Of a DNA stretch of 6,244 bases, positions 1-5,249 are shown piece by piece. A program made the position numbers and the translations under genes. Under the pieces are notes generated by a model, which made no database searches, was not told the DNA's origin, and saw only the letters and a list, made by a program, of their open reading frames with translations. The DNA is from a bacterium (GTDB lineage: Bacteria; Patescibacteriota; Minisyncoccia; UBA6257; 2-01-FULL-56-20), in NCBI GenBank assembly GCA_021817655.1, contig JAKAGE010000044.1, positions 1 through 6,244 on the forward strand, written 5' to 3'. The first letter of the stretch is position 1. Every line of letters starts with the position of its first letter.

Positions 1-646
1 CTTCCTGCTTCGACGGGCCGCTTCCTTCAGCAATCAGTTTCTCGCCGAAATAGACGCCCATCGTGAAAATCCGTTTATGCGCCGGTCCCGTCTCCCCGAG
101 CGTTCGATAGGTCGGCGTAAGCTTGAGTTTTTCCTGGACCGCTTCCTGCAGCTCGCTCTTCGCGTCTTTATAGCTTTTTGTCGCAAGCACTTCGTCGAGG
201 TTCGTCATTACGAACGCAAGCGCAAAGCGCCGCGCGGCGTCAAAGCCCTGATCCAGGTAGATCGCGCCAATCACGGCCTCGATCGCGTTCGCAAGGATCA
301 CCTCGCGCGCGCGACCGGTGTCCTTCTTTTCGCCGCGCGATAAGAGCACGAATTTTTGGAGCCCGATCCGCTCCGCAACGCGCGCCAGAATCTGGTAGTT
401 GACGAGCGCAGCCCGCAGGACGGTCAGTTGCCCTTCCGGCTGGGTCGGAAACTTCCGGAACAGTTCTTCGGAGACGATGAGTTCGAGCACGGCGTCGCCC
501 AGATATTCGAGCCGCTCGTTATGCGGCAACGGCCAGCGCGGGAATTCGTTCAGATAGGAGCGGTGCGTGAGCGCTTCGGTCAAAAGGTCCTGATTGGTGA
601 ACGTGATACCGATGTTCTTTTCGAGTTCTTCGGGTGACGAGGCCAT
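1..646 (-). CDS. rnc: Ribonuclease III, C-terminus cut by window edge
   Basis: Double-strand-specific endoribonuclease that cuts rRNA precursors and other structured RNAs in the cytoplasm. 215 codons are visible; the frame runs off the left edge, so the stop lies outside. The catalytic domain (residues 1 to about 155) carries the signature HNERLEYLGDAVLE, giving acidic residues E44, E47 and D51, then E71 in PEGQLTVLRA, and the second motif ILANAIEAVIGAIYLDQG with E123. The position matching E. coli D114 is Asn here (N120). A double-stranded RNA-binding domain starts near residue 160 (YKDAKSELQE) and is missing only its last helix. The ATG at 644-646 is chosen because the family normally starts just before this helix; it has only a weak GAG-like ribosome site. 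It lies 19 bases after the nusB stop, so the two are very likely co-transcribed. Family assignment is secure. Confidence 0.96.
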   Translation of the reverse strand, partial: MASSPEELEKNIGITFTNQDLLTEALTHRSYLNEFPRWPLPHNERLEYLGDAVLELIVSEELFRKFPTQPEGQLTVLRAALVNYQILARVAERIGLQKFVLLSRGEKKDTGRAREVILANAIEAVIGAIYLDQGFDAARRFALAFVMTNLDEVLATKSYKDAKSELQEAVQEKLKLTPTYRTLGETGPAHKRIFTMGVYFGEKLIAEGSGPSKQE

Positions 647-665
647 AAATGCTCTTGCGCTCTTT

Positions 666-1118
666 TTATGCCTTTGGCTTCGCCTCGGAAGGCTGTGCGT
701 TCGCCGTTTTCTCCCGGTAGACGGTACCCAAGACGCCATTCACGAACCGCGCCGCGTTGGGGCCTCCGTAGTTCTTTGCAAGCTCGATCGATTCGTTGAT
801 CGCTACCTTCGGGGGCACCTCTTCGGGATCCGCATACAGGAGCTCGTAAAGCCCGATACGCAGAATATTCCTGTCAATGACCGCGATCTTTTCGATAGGC
901 CACTCCGGCGCCGCGCGTTTTATGACGGCATCAATGTCTTTGAGGTGAACGGCAATTCCCTGGAGGATCTTCCAGGCGAATTCCGGCTCGTCCACGCCGG
1001 GAGCGAACTCGTTCATATTCCGATCCAAAATTTCCGTGATATCGTGCTTCTGGTGATAAAAATCCCACTCGTAAAGCGATTGGAGAACGACCGTCCGAAG
1101 CAAATGCCGTGTAGCCAT
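666..1118 (-). CDS. nusB: Transcription antitermination factor NusB
   Basis: Small all-helical RNA-binding protein that, with ribosomal protein S10 (NusE), binds boxA in rRNA leader transcripts and helps RNA polymerase resist termination. The 150-residue product matches the family over its whole length: MATRHLLRTVVLQSLYEWDF at the N-terminus, EWPIEKIAVIDRNILRIGLY in the middle, then VPPKVAINESIELAKNYGG and ARFVNGVLGTVYRE. The last dozen residues, rich in A, K and P, are a non-conserved tail. The ATG at 1116-1118 is chosen because MATRH is where the family begins; a TTG nine codons upstream is in frame but adds an unconserved extension and has no ribosome site. No clear Shine-Dalgarno precedes the ATG either. 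It sits between rpmF (57-base gap) and rnc (19-base gap), so its product and RNase III, both acting on rRNA, are probably made together. Confidence 0.96.
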   Translation of the reverse strand: MATRHLLRTVVLQSLYEWDFYHQKHDITEILDRNMNEFAPGVDEPEFAWKILQGIAVHLKDIDAVIKRAAPEWPIEKIAVIDRNILRIGLYELLYADPEEVPPKVAINESIELAKNYGGPNAARFVNGVLGTVYREKTANAQPSEAKPKA

Positions 1119-1175
1119 GGTGTTAGGAAAGAACAGAACCTGCAAGGAGCGACCGACGCATGCGAATGCGGTGGG

Positions 1176-1328
1176 TTACATTTTTCCGCACTGCGGACAC
1201 GTTCTATGCGGAGCGCGCGGTGCGCCGCAATTCTTGCATACGAGAAGCTTTCGCTTTTTCATTGCAAGGTGCGAACGGCGATTGCCGGTTTTGCTGCGCG
1301 TATGATGTTTTGTCGGGACTCCTGCCAT
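1176..1328 (-). CDS. rpmF: 50S ribosomal protein L32 (zinc-binding form)
   Basis: A 50-codon gene, easily missed by length cut-offs. It encodes a small basic protein of the large ribosomal subunit. The N-terminus reads MAGVPTKHHTRSKTGNRRSH, close to the usual L32 start (AVPK, then basic residues with S/T-K and RR). It is followed by a zinc ribbon with C31-x2-C34 (CKNC) and C44-x2-C47 (CPQC). HRTCPQCG matches the family motif. The protein stops three residues after the last cysteine (GKM), so it lacks the short tail (often YYKGR and more) of typical 56-60 residue L32; the fold and zinc site look complete. It starts 14 bases after the rnhB stop with no visible Shine-Dalgarno. In many bacteria rpmF sits beside yceD and plsX; here it lies between rnhB and nusB. 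The identification is strong because length, basic N-terminus and all four cysteines agree. Confidence 0.93.
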   Translation of the reverse strand: MAGVPTKHHTRSKTGNRRSHLAMKKRKLLVCKNCGAPRAPHRTCPQCGKM

Positions 1329-1342
1329 TGGGGATTATGGAT

Positions 1343-1969
1343 TTATGTATGAATCGTAGCGCCGTTTTTCAAAAAAGTCAATCGGTGCATAACGCAAGGG
1401 CCCGCAGAATCGATCGCGCGGCGGTGCGCGGCGGTGCCGTATCCTTTGTGCGCCTCGAATCCGTATGCAGGGAATCGTGCGGCAAGACGCACCATAAAAC
1501 GGTCCCGCGCCACTTTCGCGATGATCGATGCCGCCGCGACCTCCGGAAAGCGTTCATCGGCCTTGATGACGGTCTGTGCGCCGGGGAATTCATGCCGCTC
1601 CCGTTCCCGATCGCCAAGAAATAGCCCGCCATCCAGGCGGATCGTTATTTTTCCCGAAAATCCGTTCGCCGTACGCAAGCGATCGAATGCCCGTTTTGCG
1701 GCCCGGTTCGCGGCCGCAGAGATGTTCATGCGCTCGATCCCGCGGGGATATACGCGCGCGATCGCGAACCGCACGTGCAGATGGTTCCGCAGCTTCCGTG
1801 CCCATCGTTCCCGTGCCGCAGGCGAGAGTCGCTTGGAATCCTTGAGCCCGCGGAATTCCCGCGGAATGATGTGCCCATTCCGGTCTGCGGCGAACGCCAC
1901 CGCCGCGACCATCACCGGTCCCGCGAGCGCTCCCCTCCCCACCTCATCAATGCCGACGACCCACTTCAT
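1343..1969 (-). CDS. rnhB: Ribonuclease HII
   Basis: Endonuclease that nicks RNA in RNA-DNA hybrids and starts removal of single ribonucleotides misincorporated into DNA. At 208 residues it has a normal length. The N-terminal motif GIDEVGRGALAGPV supplies catalytic D8 and E9. LKDSKRLS (residues 42-49) is the conserved hybrid-binding stretch. D113 in IRLDGG and D138 in KADERFPEVAAASIIAKVARD complete the DEDD metal site. Near the C-terminus, HKGYGTAAHRRAI and the final MHRLTF are family hallmarks. The ATG at 1967-1969 is the only sensible start, since the family begins a few residues before GIDE. It lies 8 bases after the stop of the zinc-ribbon gene and 14 bases before rpmF, so it belongs to the same transcription unit. 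No Shine-Dalgarno is visible; translation may depend on coupling to the upstream gene. Function is secure. Confidence 0.97.
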   Translation of the reverse strand: MKWVVGIDEVGRGALAGPVMVAAVAFAADRNGHIIPREFRGLKDSKRLSPAARERWARKLRNHLHVRFAIARVYPRGIERMNISAAANRAAKRAFDRLRTANGFSGKITIRLDGGLFLGDRERERHEFPGAQTVIKADERFPEVAAASIIAKVARDRFMVRLAARFPAYGFEAHKGYGTAAHRRAIDSAGPCVMHRLTFLKNGATIHT

Positions 1970-1977
1970 CGTTGCGG

Positions 1978-2469
1978 TCAGAGCCCCAAACTATTGACGC
2001 TGTTCAGCGATTGCTGGATATAGCCTTGGATCCAGACATATGTGAGCCAGAATGCAATGATGCTCGAAATAACCATAATGACGAGCATGACCATGCCGAT
2101 CTGCTTCGCCTTCTCGTCCGGCGCACGCAGATATTTCGCGATCGGCCATTTGCTCACCGCAAGATACGCGATCCACGGCAAAACCGCGCTGAACGCATAC
2201 AGGAGGAATTGCGTCAGCGAATCGGTCGCAAGCGGAGGTTCGGAAAGCTTCGCGCCGCAATTCGGGCAATAATAATATTCCGGCTTTACCGGAAGATGGC
2301 AGCGGGGGCAGATAAGCGGCTGGGCGGATGCCGGCTGCGTCGAAGGAGGCTGTATTATCGGGGGAAGGCCCATGGCTGAGGCGCCGGTGGGAGGCACCGT
2401 CCCTGATGGCATCATGTTCGTTCCCGGCGCAGAAGGCGGTGCCGCCGGAATGTTTTCAAGAGGATCCAT
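1978..2469 (-). CDS. Proline-rich zinc-ribbon protein with two membrane helices, unknown function
   Basis: I do not recognise a named family. The 163-residue product has three parts. Residues 1-52 are a low-complexity stretch rich in P, A, S, T and M, probably disordered. Residues 54-71 hold a zinc ribbon with two pairs, CPRC (C54, C57) and CPNC (C68, C71), in a GAKL context typical of zinc-ribbon domains found in many small membrane proteins. Two hydrophobic segments follow, about 86-105 and 124-147, joined by a basic loop (SKWPIAKYLRAPDEKAKQ). The polar C-terminus ends LNSVNSLGL. The ATG at 2467-2469 is chosen as the only good start. An in-frame TTG 17 codons upstream would read through the likely promoter. 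The gene is 8 bases ahead of rnhB and probably leads the rnhB-rpmF-nusB-rnc unit. The zinc ribbon may bind a nucleic acid or protein partner at the membrane; that is a guess. Confidence 0.8.
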   Translation of the reverse strand: MDPLENIPAAPPSAPGTNMMPSGTVPPTGASAMGLPPIIQPPSTQPASAQPLICPRCHLPVKPEYYYCPNCGAKLSEPPLATDSLTQFLLYAFSAVLPWIAYLAVSKWPIAKYLRAPDEKAKQIGMVMLVIMVISSIIAFWLTYVWIQGYIQQSLNSVNSLGL

Positions 2470-2485
2470 GGGTATAATATTACCA
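2470..2485 (-). promoter_or_regulatory. Putative extended -10 promoter of the zinc-ribbon/rnhB unit
   Basis: On the minus strand TGG-TAATAT (2485-2477) forms an extended -10 motif, and the hexamer ends exactly 7 bases before the ATG. A start site at the usual distance would fall on the ATG itself, giving a leaderless mRNA. A weak -35 candidate (TTATGT) lies 18 bases further up, with a CCCCC-A-GGGGG palindrome (2486-2496) inside the spacer. Inferred from sequence alone. The GGGGGTGG stretch could instead be a distant ribosome site. Confidence 0.4.
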
Positions 2486-2546
2486 CCCCCAGGGGGAAAG
2501 ACATAAGTTAATGGCAGCAAATGGGAGCACGGATCGCGCCCGGCGG

Positions 2547-2966
2547 TCAGTCGGCCAAGAGGGACCTGTATTCCTGAATTTCCGCTTCGATCAGCGGCGT
2601 AAAGATCCCCCGTTCGTATATCTGCACTTTCTCGTATATCGCATCGTTCAATTCGCGGGGGCGAAGATGCATATGAAGATGGTCTACCTTGAGATCGTTC
2701 TCGAGGATGAACGGCCGATAATTCTGAACAAGATCGACGCCCGACGCTTTGGTAAGCAGCTTCTCTTCGATCGATATCACTTCATCCATCAATTCGCCGC
2801 GCTCCTCCGCCGAAAGCTCGCTCAATTTCTCTGTGTGGCGCTTCGGAATGACGAGTACATGCCCCTTCATCAGGCGGGGATCGCTCAATATTGCAAAAAC
2901 ATATTTCCCCTCCCGGAGGATCCGTCCGGCGGGCGCTTCCAGAATGGCGCAAAATCGGCACTGCAT
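2547..2966 (-). CDS. HIT-family (histidine triad) nucleotide hydrolase or transferase
   Basis: Small cytoplasmic protein of the HIT superfamily, whose members hydrolyse nucleoside phosphoramidates or adenylyl compounds. The 139-residue product has the triad H96-L-H98-M-H100 in VDHLHMHLRP, with the middle histidine expected to be the nucleophile. KGHVLVIPKRHTEKLSEL (residues 34-51) is the typical preceding strand and helix. The N-terminal CRFC pair (C3, C6) with nearby histidines is the zinc site seen in many HIT proteins. A roughly 35-residue C-terminal extension after the triad, ending EIQEYRSLLAD, is not distinctive. The exact substrate cannot be read from sequence, so no gene symbol is given. 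The ATG at 2964-2966 is chosen because CxFC begins right after it, as usual in the family. No Shine-Dalgarno is present, but an extended -10 lies 7 bases upstream. The gene follows tRNA-Lys by 28 bases in the same direction. Confidence 0.93.
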   Translation of the reverse strand: MQCRFCAILEAPAGRILREGKYVFAILSDPRLMKGHVLVIPKRHTEKLSELSAEERGELMDEVISIEEKLLTKASGVDLVQNYRPFILENDLKVDHLHMHLRPRELNDAIYEKVQIYERGIFTPLIEAEIQEYRSLLAD

Positions 2967-2982
2967 AGTGTCGATTATAGCA
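2967..2982 (-). promoter_or_regulatory. Extended -10 promoter of the HIT gene, probably leaderless
   Basis: The minus strand reads TGC-TATAAT (2982-2974), a perfect -10 hexamer with the TGn extension, followed by 7 bases and then the ATG of the HIT gene. The expected start site coincides with the start codon, and no Shine-Dalgarno is present. No convincing -35 is visible at 17 bases, as is common for extended -10 promoters. The 12 bases between this motif and the end of tRNA-Lys hold no terminator, so read-through from the tRNA is also possible. Confidence 0.55.
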
Positions 2983-2994
2983 AAATTATCGCAG

Positions 2995-3067
2995 TGCCCC
3001 CACCAGGATTCGAACCTGGGACCATCTCCTTAAAAGGGAGCTGCTCTACCGACTGAGCTATAGGGGC
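2995..3067 (-). tRNA. tRNA-Lys (anticodon UUU)
   Basis: A 73-base tRNA folds fully. The acceptor stem GCCCCTA pairs with TGGGGGC, leaving discriminator A at 2995. The D arm is GCTC-AGTCGGTA-GAGC. The anticodon arm is GCTCC-CTTTTAA-GGAGA, with loop CU-UUU-AA giving anticodon UUU for lysine. The variable loop is 5 bases and the T arm is CCAGG-TTCGAAT-CCTGG. The outermost anticodon-stem pair is a G-A mismatch; all other stems pair. The gene does not encode the 3' CCA (CTGC follows), so CCA must be added by a nucleotidyltransferase. It has its own upstream promoter, with a leader of only a few bases, and is followed closely by the HIT gene. Confidence 0.97.
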
Positions 3068-3078
3068 GATGCGCATCT

Positions 3079-3107
3079 ATTATAACAGAACATTTTCCGA
3101 GCGACAA
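3079..3107 (-). promoter_or_regulatory. Sigma70-type promoter of tRNA-Lys
   Basis: On the minus strand, -35 TTGTCG (3107-3102), a 17-base spacer ending in TGT, and a perfect -10 TATAAT (3084-3079). The tRNA begins 11 bases after the hexamer, so the 5' leader is only about 5 bases. The bases between contain a perfect 10-base palindrome GATGCGCATC (3068-3077). The -35 directly abuts the -35 of the divergent promoter. Confidence 0.8.
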
Positions 3108-3136
3108 TTGACTATATAATATTTGTATATTATAAA
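3108..3136 (+). promoter_or_regulatory. Sigma70-type promoter of the DUF218-like gene
   Basis: TTGACT (3108-3113) matches the -35 consensus at five of six bases, a 17-base AT-rich spacer follows, then TATAAA (3131-3136) as -10. The expected start site is near 3143, giving a very short leader of about 15-18 bases that still includes the ribosome site. It is the only plus-strand promoter that has a gene behind it. Confidence 0.75.
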
Positions 3137-3145
3137 TATACCGAA

Positions 3146-3151
3146 AGGAGG
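3146..3151 (+). promoter_or_regulatory. Strong Shine-Dalgarno that decides the start of the DUF218-like gene
   Basis: AGGAGG lies 8 bases before the ATG at 3160. An in-frame GTG at 3151 overlaps the last base of this motif and cannot be served by it, so the ATG is the start. No other gene in the window has a ribosome site this close to consensus. Confidence 0.9.
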
Positions 3152-3159
3152 TGGCCGCA

Positions 3160-3657
3160 ATGCCACAATACGTAGTTCTTTACTGCTATAAGGTGAATGC
3201 AAAGGGGCGGATGCGGGCGGATGGCATCGCGCGCTGCAATGAGGCGTGCCGGACCGCTGCCTGGCTGGGAAATGATGCGTCCATCGTCTTTTCCGTGGAT
3301 ATCGGACGCATGCCGAAGATGCTCGCGGCGATGGTGCGCCAGTTCGGCAATTTGGGCTGGCCGCTCGAGAGGATCATCGCCCTCGATACGAGCATCAGCG
3401 ATACGCTGGCCGAGACGCAATGCGCTCAGAAGTTTTTGCGGCAGCACGGCGCCGGAGGCGAACCTGTCCATGTCGTCACATCCCGGTACCACATGAAGCG
3501 CGTCATCGCCACCTGGCGCCACGAAAACTTCCAGGGCGCCGTCATCCCCCACCCAAGCCTGTTCTCGGAAACCCCATTCATCTCATGGCTTCACGAGCAG
3601 GGAGCGTTCCTCAAATTTTTCATCCGAAAAATCCGTTTACCGATCGCCCGGTTCTGA
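3160..3657 (+). CDS. DUF218/YdcF-like protein, short soluble form
   Basis: 165 residues with no signal peptide or clear membrane helix. The layout resembles the DUF218 family (YdcF, SanA, ElyC): an N-terminal hydrophobic strand (YVVLYCYKV), an arginine-bearing helix (ADGIARCNEACRTAAWLG), a strand near SIVFSVDIG, a helix ending WPLERIIALDTSISDTLAE (resembling the family's serine/threonine and T-x-E region), and VTSRYHMKRV (residues 106-115) matching the family's final motif with His-Met and a basic residue. The usual SGG after the second strand is replaced by SVD. The C-terminus is basic and amphipathic (LKFFIRKIRL). Biochemical function is unknown; some family members act in envelope processes and YdcF binds S-adenosylmethionine, but neither can be claimed here. 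It has its own promoter, strong ribosome site and terminator, and is the only plus-strand gene. The family call rests on motif resemblance by eye. Confidence 0.7.
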   Translation: MPQYVVLYCYKVNAKGRMRADGIARCNEACRTAAWLGNDASIVFSVDIGRMPKMLAAMVRQFGNLGWPLERIIALDTSISDTLAETQCAQKFLRQHGAGGEPVHVVTSRYHMKRVIATWRHENFQGAVIPHPSLFSETPFISWLHEQGAFLKFFIRKIRLPIARF

Positions 3658-3667
3658 CCTGATCGCG

Positions 3668-3710
3668 AACCCCGTCCATGCGCATTCCGCATCGTACGGG
3701 GTTTTCTTTT
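3668..3710 (+). terminator. Rho-independent terminator of the DUF218-like gene
   Basis: Outer stem AACCCCGT (3668-3675) pairs perfectly with ACGGGGTT (3696-3703). Inside it a second stem ATGCG (3678-3682) pairs with CGCAT (3688-3692) around loop CATTC, with small unpaired bulges between the two. A T-rich tract TTTTCTTTT (3702-3710) follows on the plus strand only, so it stops rightward transcription. Its last two bases overlap the stop codon of the convergent GNAT gene. Confidence 0.9.
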
Positions 3711-4131
3711 ATTGTTTGCGGCCGCCGTGCCGCATGCGAAACACAAATAGCCCCGTTCGCTTCTCATACCCGCATTTTGCGGCGAACGGAAAATTCTTTC
3801 GCTCGGTCTCAAAGTAGACGGAGGTCCCTTTTGCGGCGGATGCGATACGCCGCATCATCGCCTGCCCGATCCCTTGGCGCTGGTATTCCGGGGCGATCAC
3901 GAGGTCGAGGATCTTCGTATCGATCGCAAAGTCGGAAAGTGCGCGGCCAAGGCCGATCAGCTCGCCCTCGCCGTTACGTGCGGAAACGACGATATCGCAG
4001 TGTGCAAGCGATCGGCGCATGCGCGGAACGGAATATTCCTTCCGGGTACCCCACCCGAGTTCAACATACAGCGAGGCCGCCTCGGCGGGATCCACTGTCG
4101 CCCCGCCGAGAGAAATCGTAACGCCGTTCAT
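3709..4131 (-). CDS. GNAT-family N-acetyltransferase
   Basis: Cytoplasmic acetyltransferase of the Gcn5-related superfamily, using acetyl-CoA; the acceptor substrate is not readable. The 140-residue product has motif A at 76-90, DLVIAPEYQRQGIGQ, with the Q-x2-G-x-G pyrophosphate-binding loop (Q84, G87, G89). The preceding strands (CDIVVSARN, then ELIGLGRALSD) and the final NFPFAAKCGYEKRTGLFVFR are typical of the fold. The ATG at 4129-4131 shares its A with the dnaJ stop (TGATG), so translation is probably coupled; a GTG one codon earlier is also in frame. AAGGA lies 11 bases upstream inside dnaJ and may serve as a ribosome site. The gene ends tail-to-tail against the DUF218-like gene, and the two stops are about 50 bases apart. 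Other GNAT groups with different substrates cannot be told apart here. Confidence 0.88.
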   Translation of the reverse strand: MNGVTISLGGATVDPAEAASLYVELGWGTRKEYSVPRMRRSLAHCDIVVSARNGEGELIGLGRALSDFAIDTKILDLVIAPEYQRQGIGQAMMRRIASAAKGTSVYFETERKNFPFAAKCGYEKRTGLFVFRMRHGGRKQ

Positions 4132-5249
4132 CACCGGTCGAATCCTTCCTTCTCGAGCTCTTCAAGCAACGTTTTCGCGCGCGCACTGGGCCGCTTCGGG
4201 GCTTTGATCGTGAAATTCACCATGAGGTCGCCGCGCGCGCGCGAACCGATATGCGGCATGCCCTGCCCGGCAATGCGAAGATGTTCTCTGAGATCAAAGC
4301 CCGCGGGGATCTCGATCGCGACCGTTCCGCCGGCGATGACCGGCACTTCGATCCGCCGGCCCAGCAGCACGTCCACAAGCTTCAGCTCTTTTGCGACGAC
4401 AAGGTCGTTGCCATGCCGCGCGAAGGCCGGATGCGGCTTTATGCGGATGCGGACATACAGGTCTCCCGCTGCGGTCCCTCGTTCACCCGCCTCGCCCATG
4501 CCCTTCACCTTGATGAGCTGATTGTCGTCGATTCCGGCAACGATATCGATCTTCACCTCGCGCTCCGCCTCGATGCGCCCCGCGCCTTTGCATGCCACGC
4601 AGGGCTTCTTGGGCACCTCCCCGCTCCCATGGCATGTCGCGCACTGCTTCACCTGCGAAAACGTGCCGAAGAACGTCCTGCGCTGCTCGCGTACCTCGCC
4701 CTGGCCGTCGCACATTCCGCATTTTTCGAACCCGCTGCCCGGCTCGGCGCCCTTCCCCCCGCATTTTGCGCACGTCACACGCGTCCGCAGGCGCACCGTT
4801 TTCACGATGCCCCGGAACGCTTCCTCGAGCGTTATCTGTTCCTGCAATTCAAGATCGGCGCCTTTTTCATACGTTTTCCGGCGCGGACGCATCCCCATCC
4901 CTTCGAAAAAGCTTTCAAAGATGTCGCCCATATCCCCCATATCGCCGAATTGGGACGGATCGAATCCCATTCCTTCCCAGTTCGGCTGGCCGCCGGCGCT
5001 CCACTGGAATCCGCCCGGAAATCCTCCCCATTGCGCGCCGGCCTGGTCCGCGGCGCCGAAACGGTCATATTGCGCACGCTTGTTTTTGTCGGAAAGCACC
5101 TGATACGCCTCGTTGATCTCTTTGAACTTCTTTTCATCCCCGCCCGATTTGTCCGGATGGTACTGATGCGCAAGCTTGCGATACGCTTTTTTGATCTCCT
5201 CTTCGGTTGCCGTCTTTGCAACGCCCAAAATGTGATAATAGTCCTTCAT
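4131..5249 (-). CDS. dnaJ: Chaperone protein DnaJ (Hsp40, type I)
   Basis: Co-chaperone that delivers unfolded proteins to DnaK and stimulates its ATPase. The 372-residue product has all type I parts in order. The J domain (1-70) has HPD at 31-33 and KKFKEINEAYQVLSD. A glycine-rich linker (71-120) includes the repeated GDM of FGDMGDMGDIFESFFEG. The zinc domain (160-224) has four CxxCxGxG repeats: CAKCGGKG, CGMCDGQG, CATCHGSG and CVACKGAG, all cysteines present. Two C-terminal substrate-binding domains follow, with GEAGERGTAAGDLYV and IAGQGMPHIGSRARGDLMV. The ATG at 5247-5249 gives MKDYYHILGV, the standard start. Only a poor ribosome site is seen. The 85-base gap before it has no CIRCE-type inverted repeat, so HrcA control is not evident. 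dnaK and grpE are not in this window. The stop overlaps the GNAT start. The assignment is certain. Confidence 0.98.
   Translation of the reverse strand: MKDYYHILGVAKTATEEEIKKAYRKLAHQYHPDKSGGDEKKFKEINEAYQVLSDKNKRAQYDRFGAADQAGAQWGGFPGGFQWSAGGQPNWEGMGFDPSQFGDMGDMGDIFESFFEGMGMRPRRKTYEKGADLELQEQITLEEAFRGIVKTVRLRTRVTCAKCGGKGAEPGSGFEKCGMCDGQGEVREQRRTFFGTFSQVKQCATCHGSGEVPKKPCVACKGAGRIEAEREVKIDIVAGIDDNQLIKVKGMGEAGERGTAAGDLYVRIRIKPHPAFARHGNDLVVAKELKLVDVLLGRRIEVPVIAGGTVAIEIPAGFDLREHLRIAGQGMPHIGSRARGDLMVNFTIKAPKRPSARAKTLLEELEKEGFDR

Noticed and set aside
1119..1145. In-frame TTG start that would lengthen NusB by nine residues
   Set aside because: The extension is not conserved and has no ribosome site; MATRHLLR is the family's normal beginning.
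594..1352. Plus-strand open frame of 252 codons
   Set aside because: Antisense to nusB and rpmF, both firmly identified on the minus strand.
1434..1997. Plus-strand open frame of 187 codons
   Set aside because: Antisense to rnhB; arginine, serine and alanine-rich with no family features.
2473..2478. Plus-strand TATAAT as a rightward promoter
   Set aside because: No good -35 at 16-18 bases, and no plus-strand gene follows for more than 600 bases. It is a by-product of the near-palindromic minus-strand motif.
2511..3056. Plus-strand open frame of 181 codons ending in PPPGFEPGT
   Set aside because: This ending is the well-known artefact of translating the reverse complement of a tRNA T arm. 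The rest is antisense to the HIT gene.
3151..3159. GTG start three codons upstream for the DUF218-like gene
   Set aside because: The GTG overlaps the Shine-Dalgarno motif itself, while the ATG at 3160 has ideal spacing.
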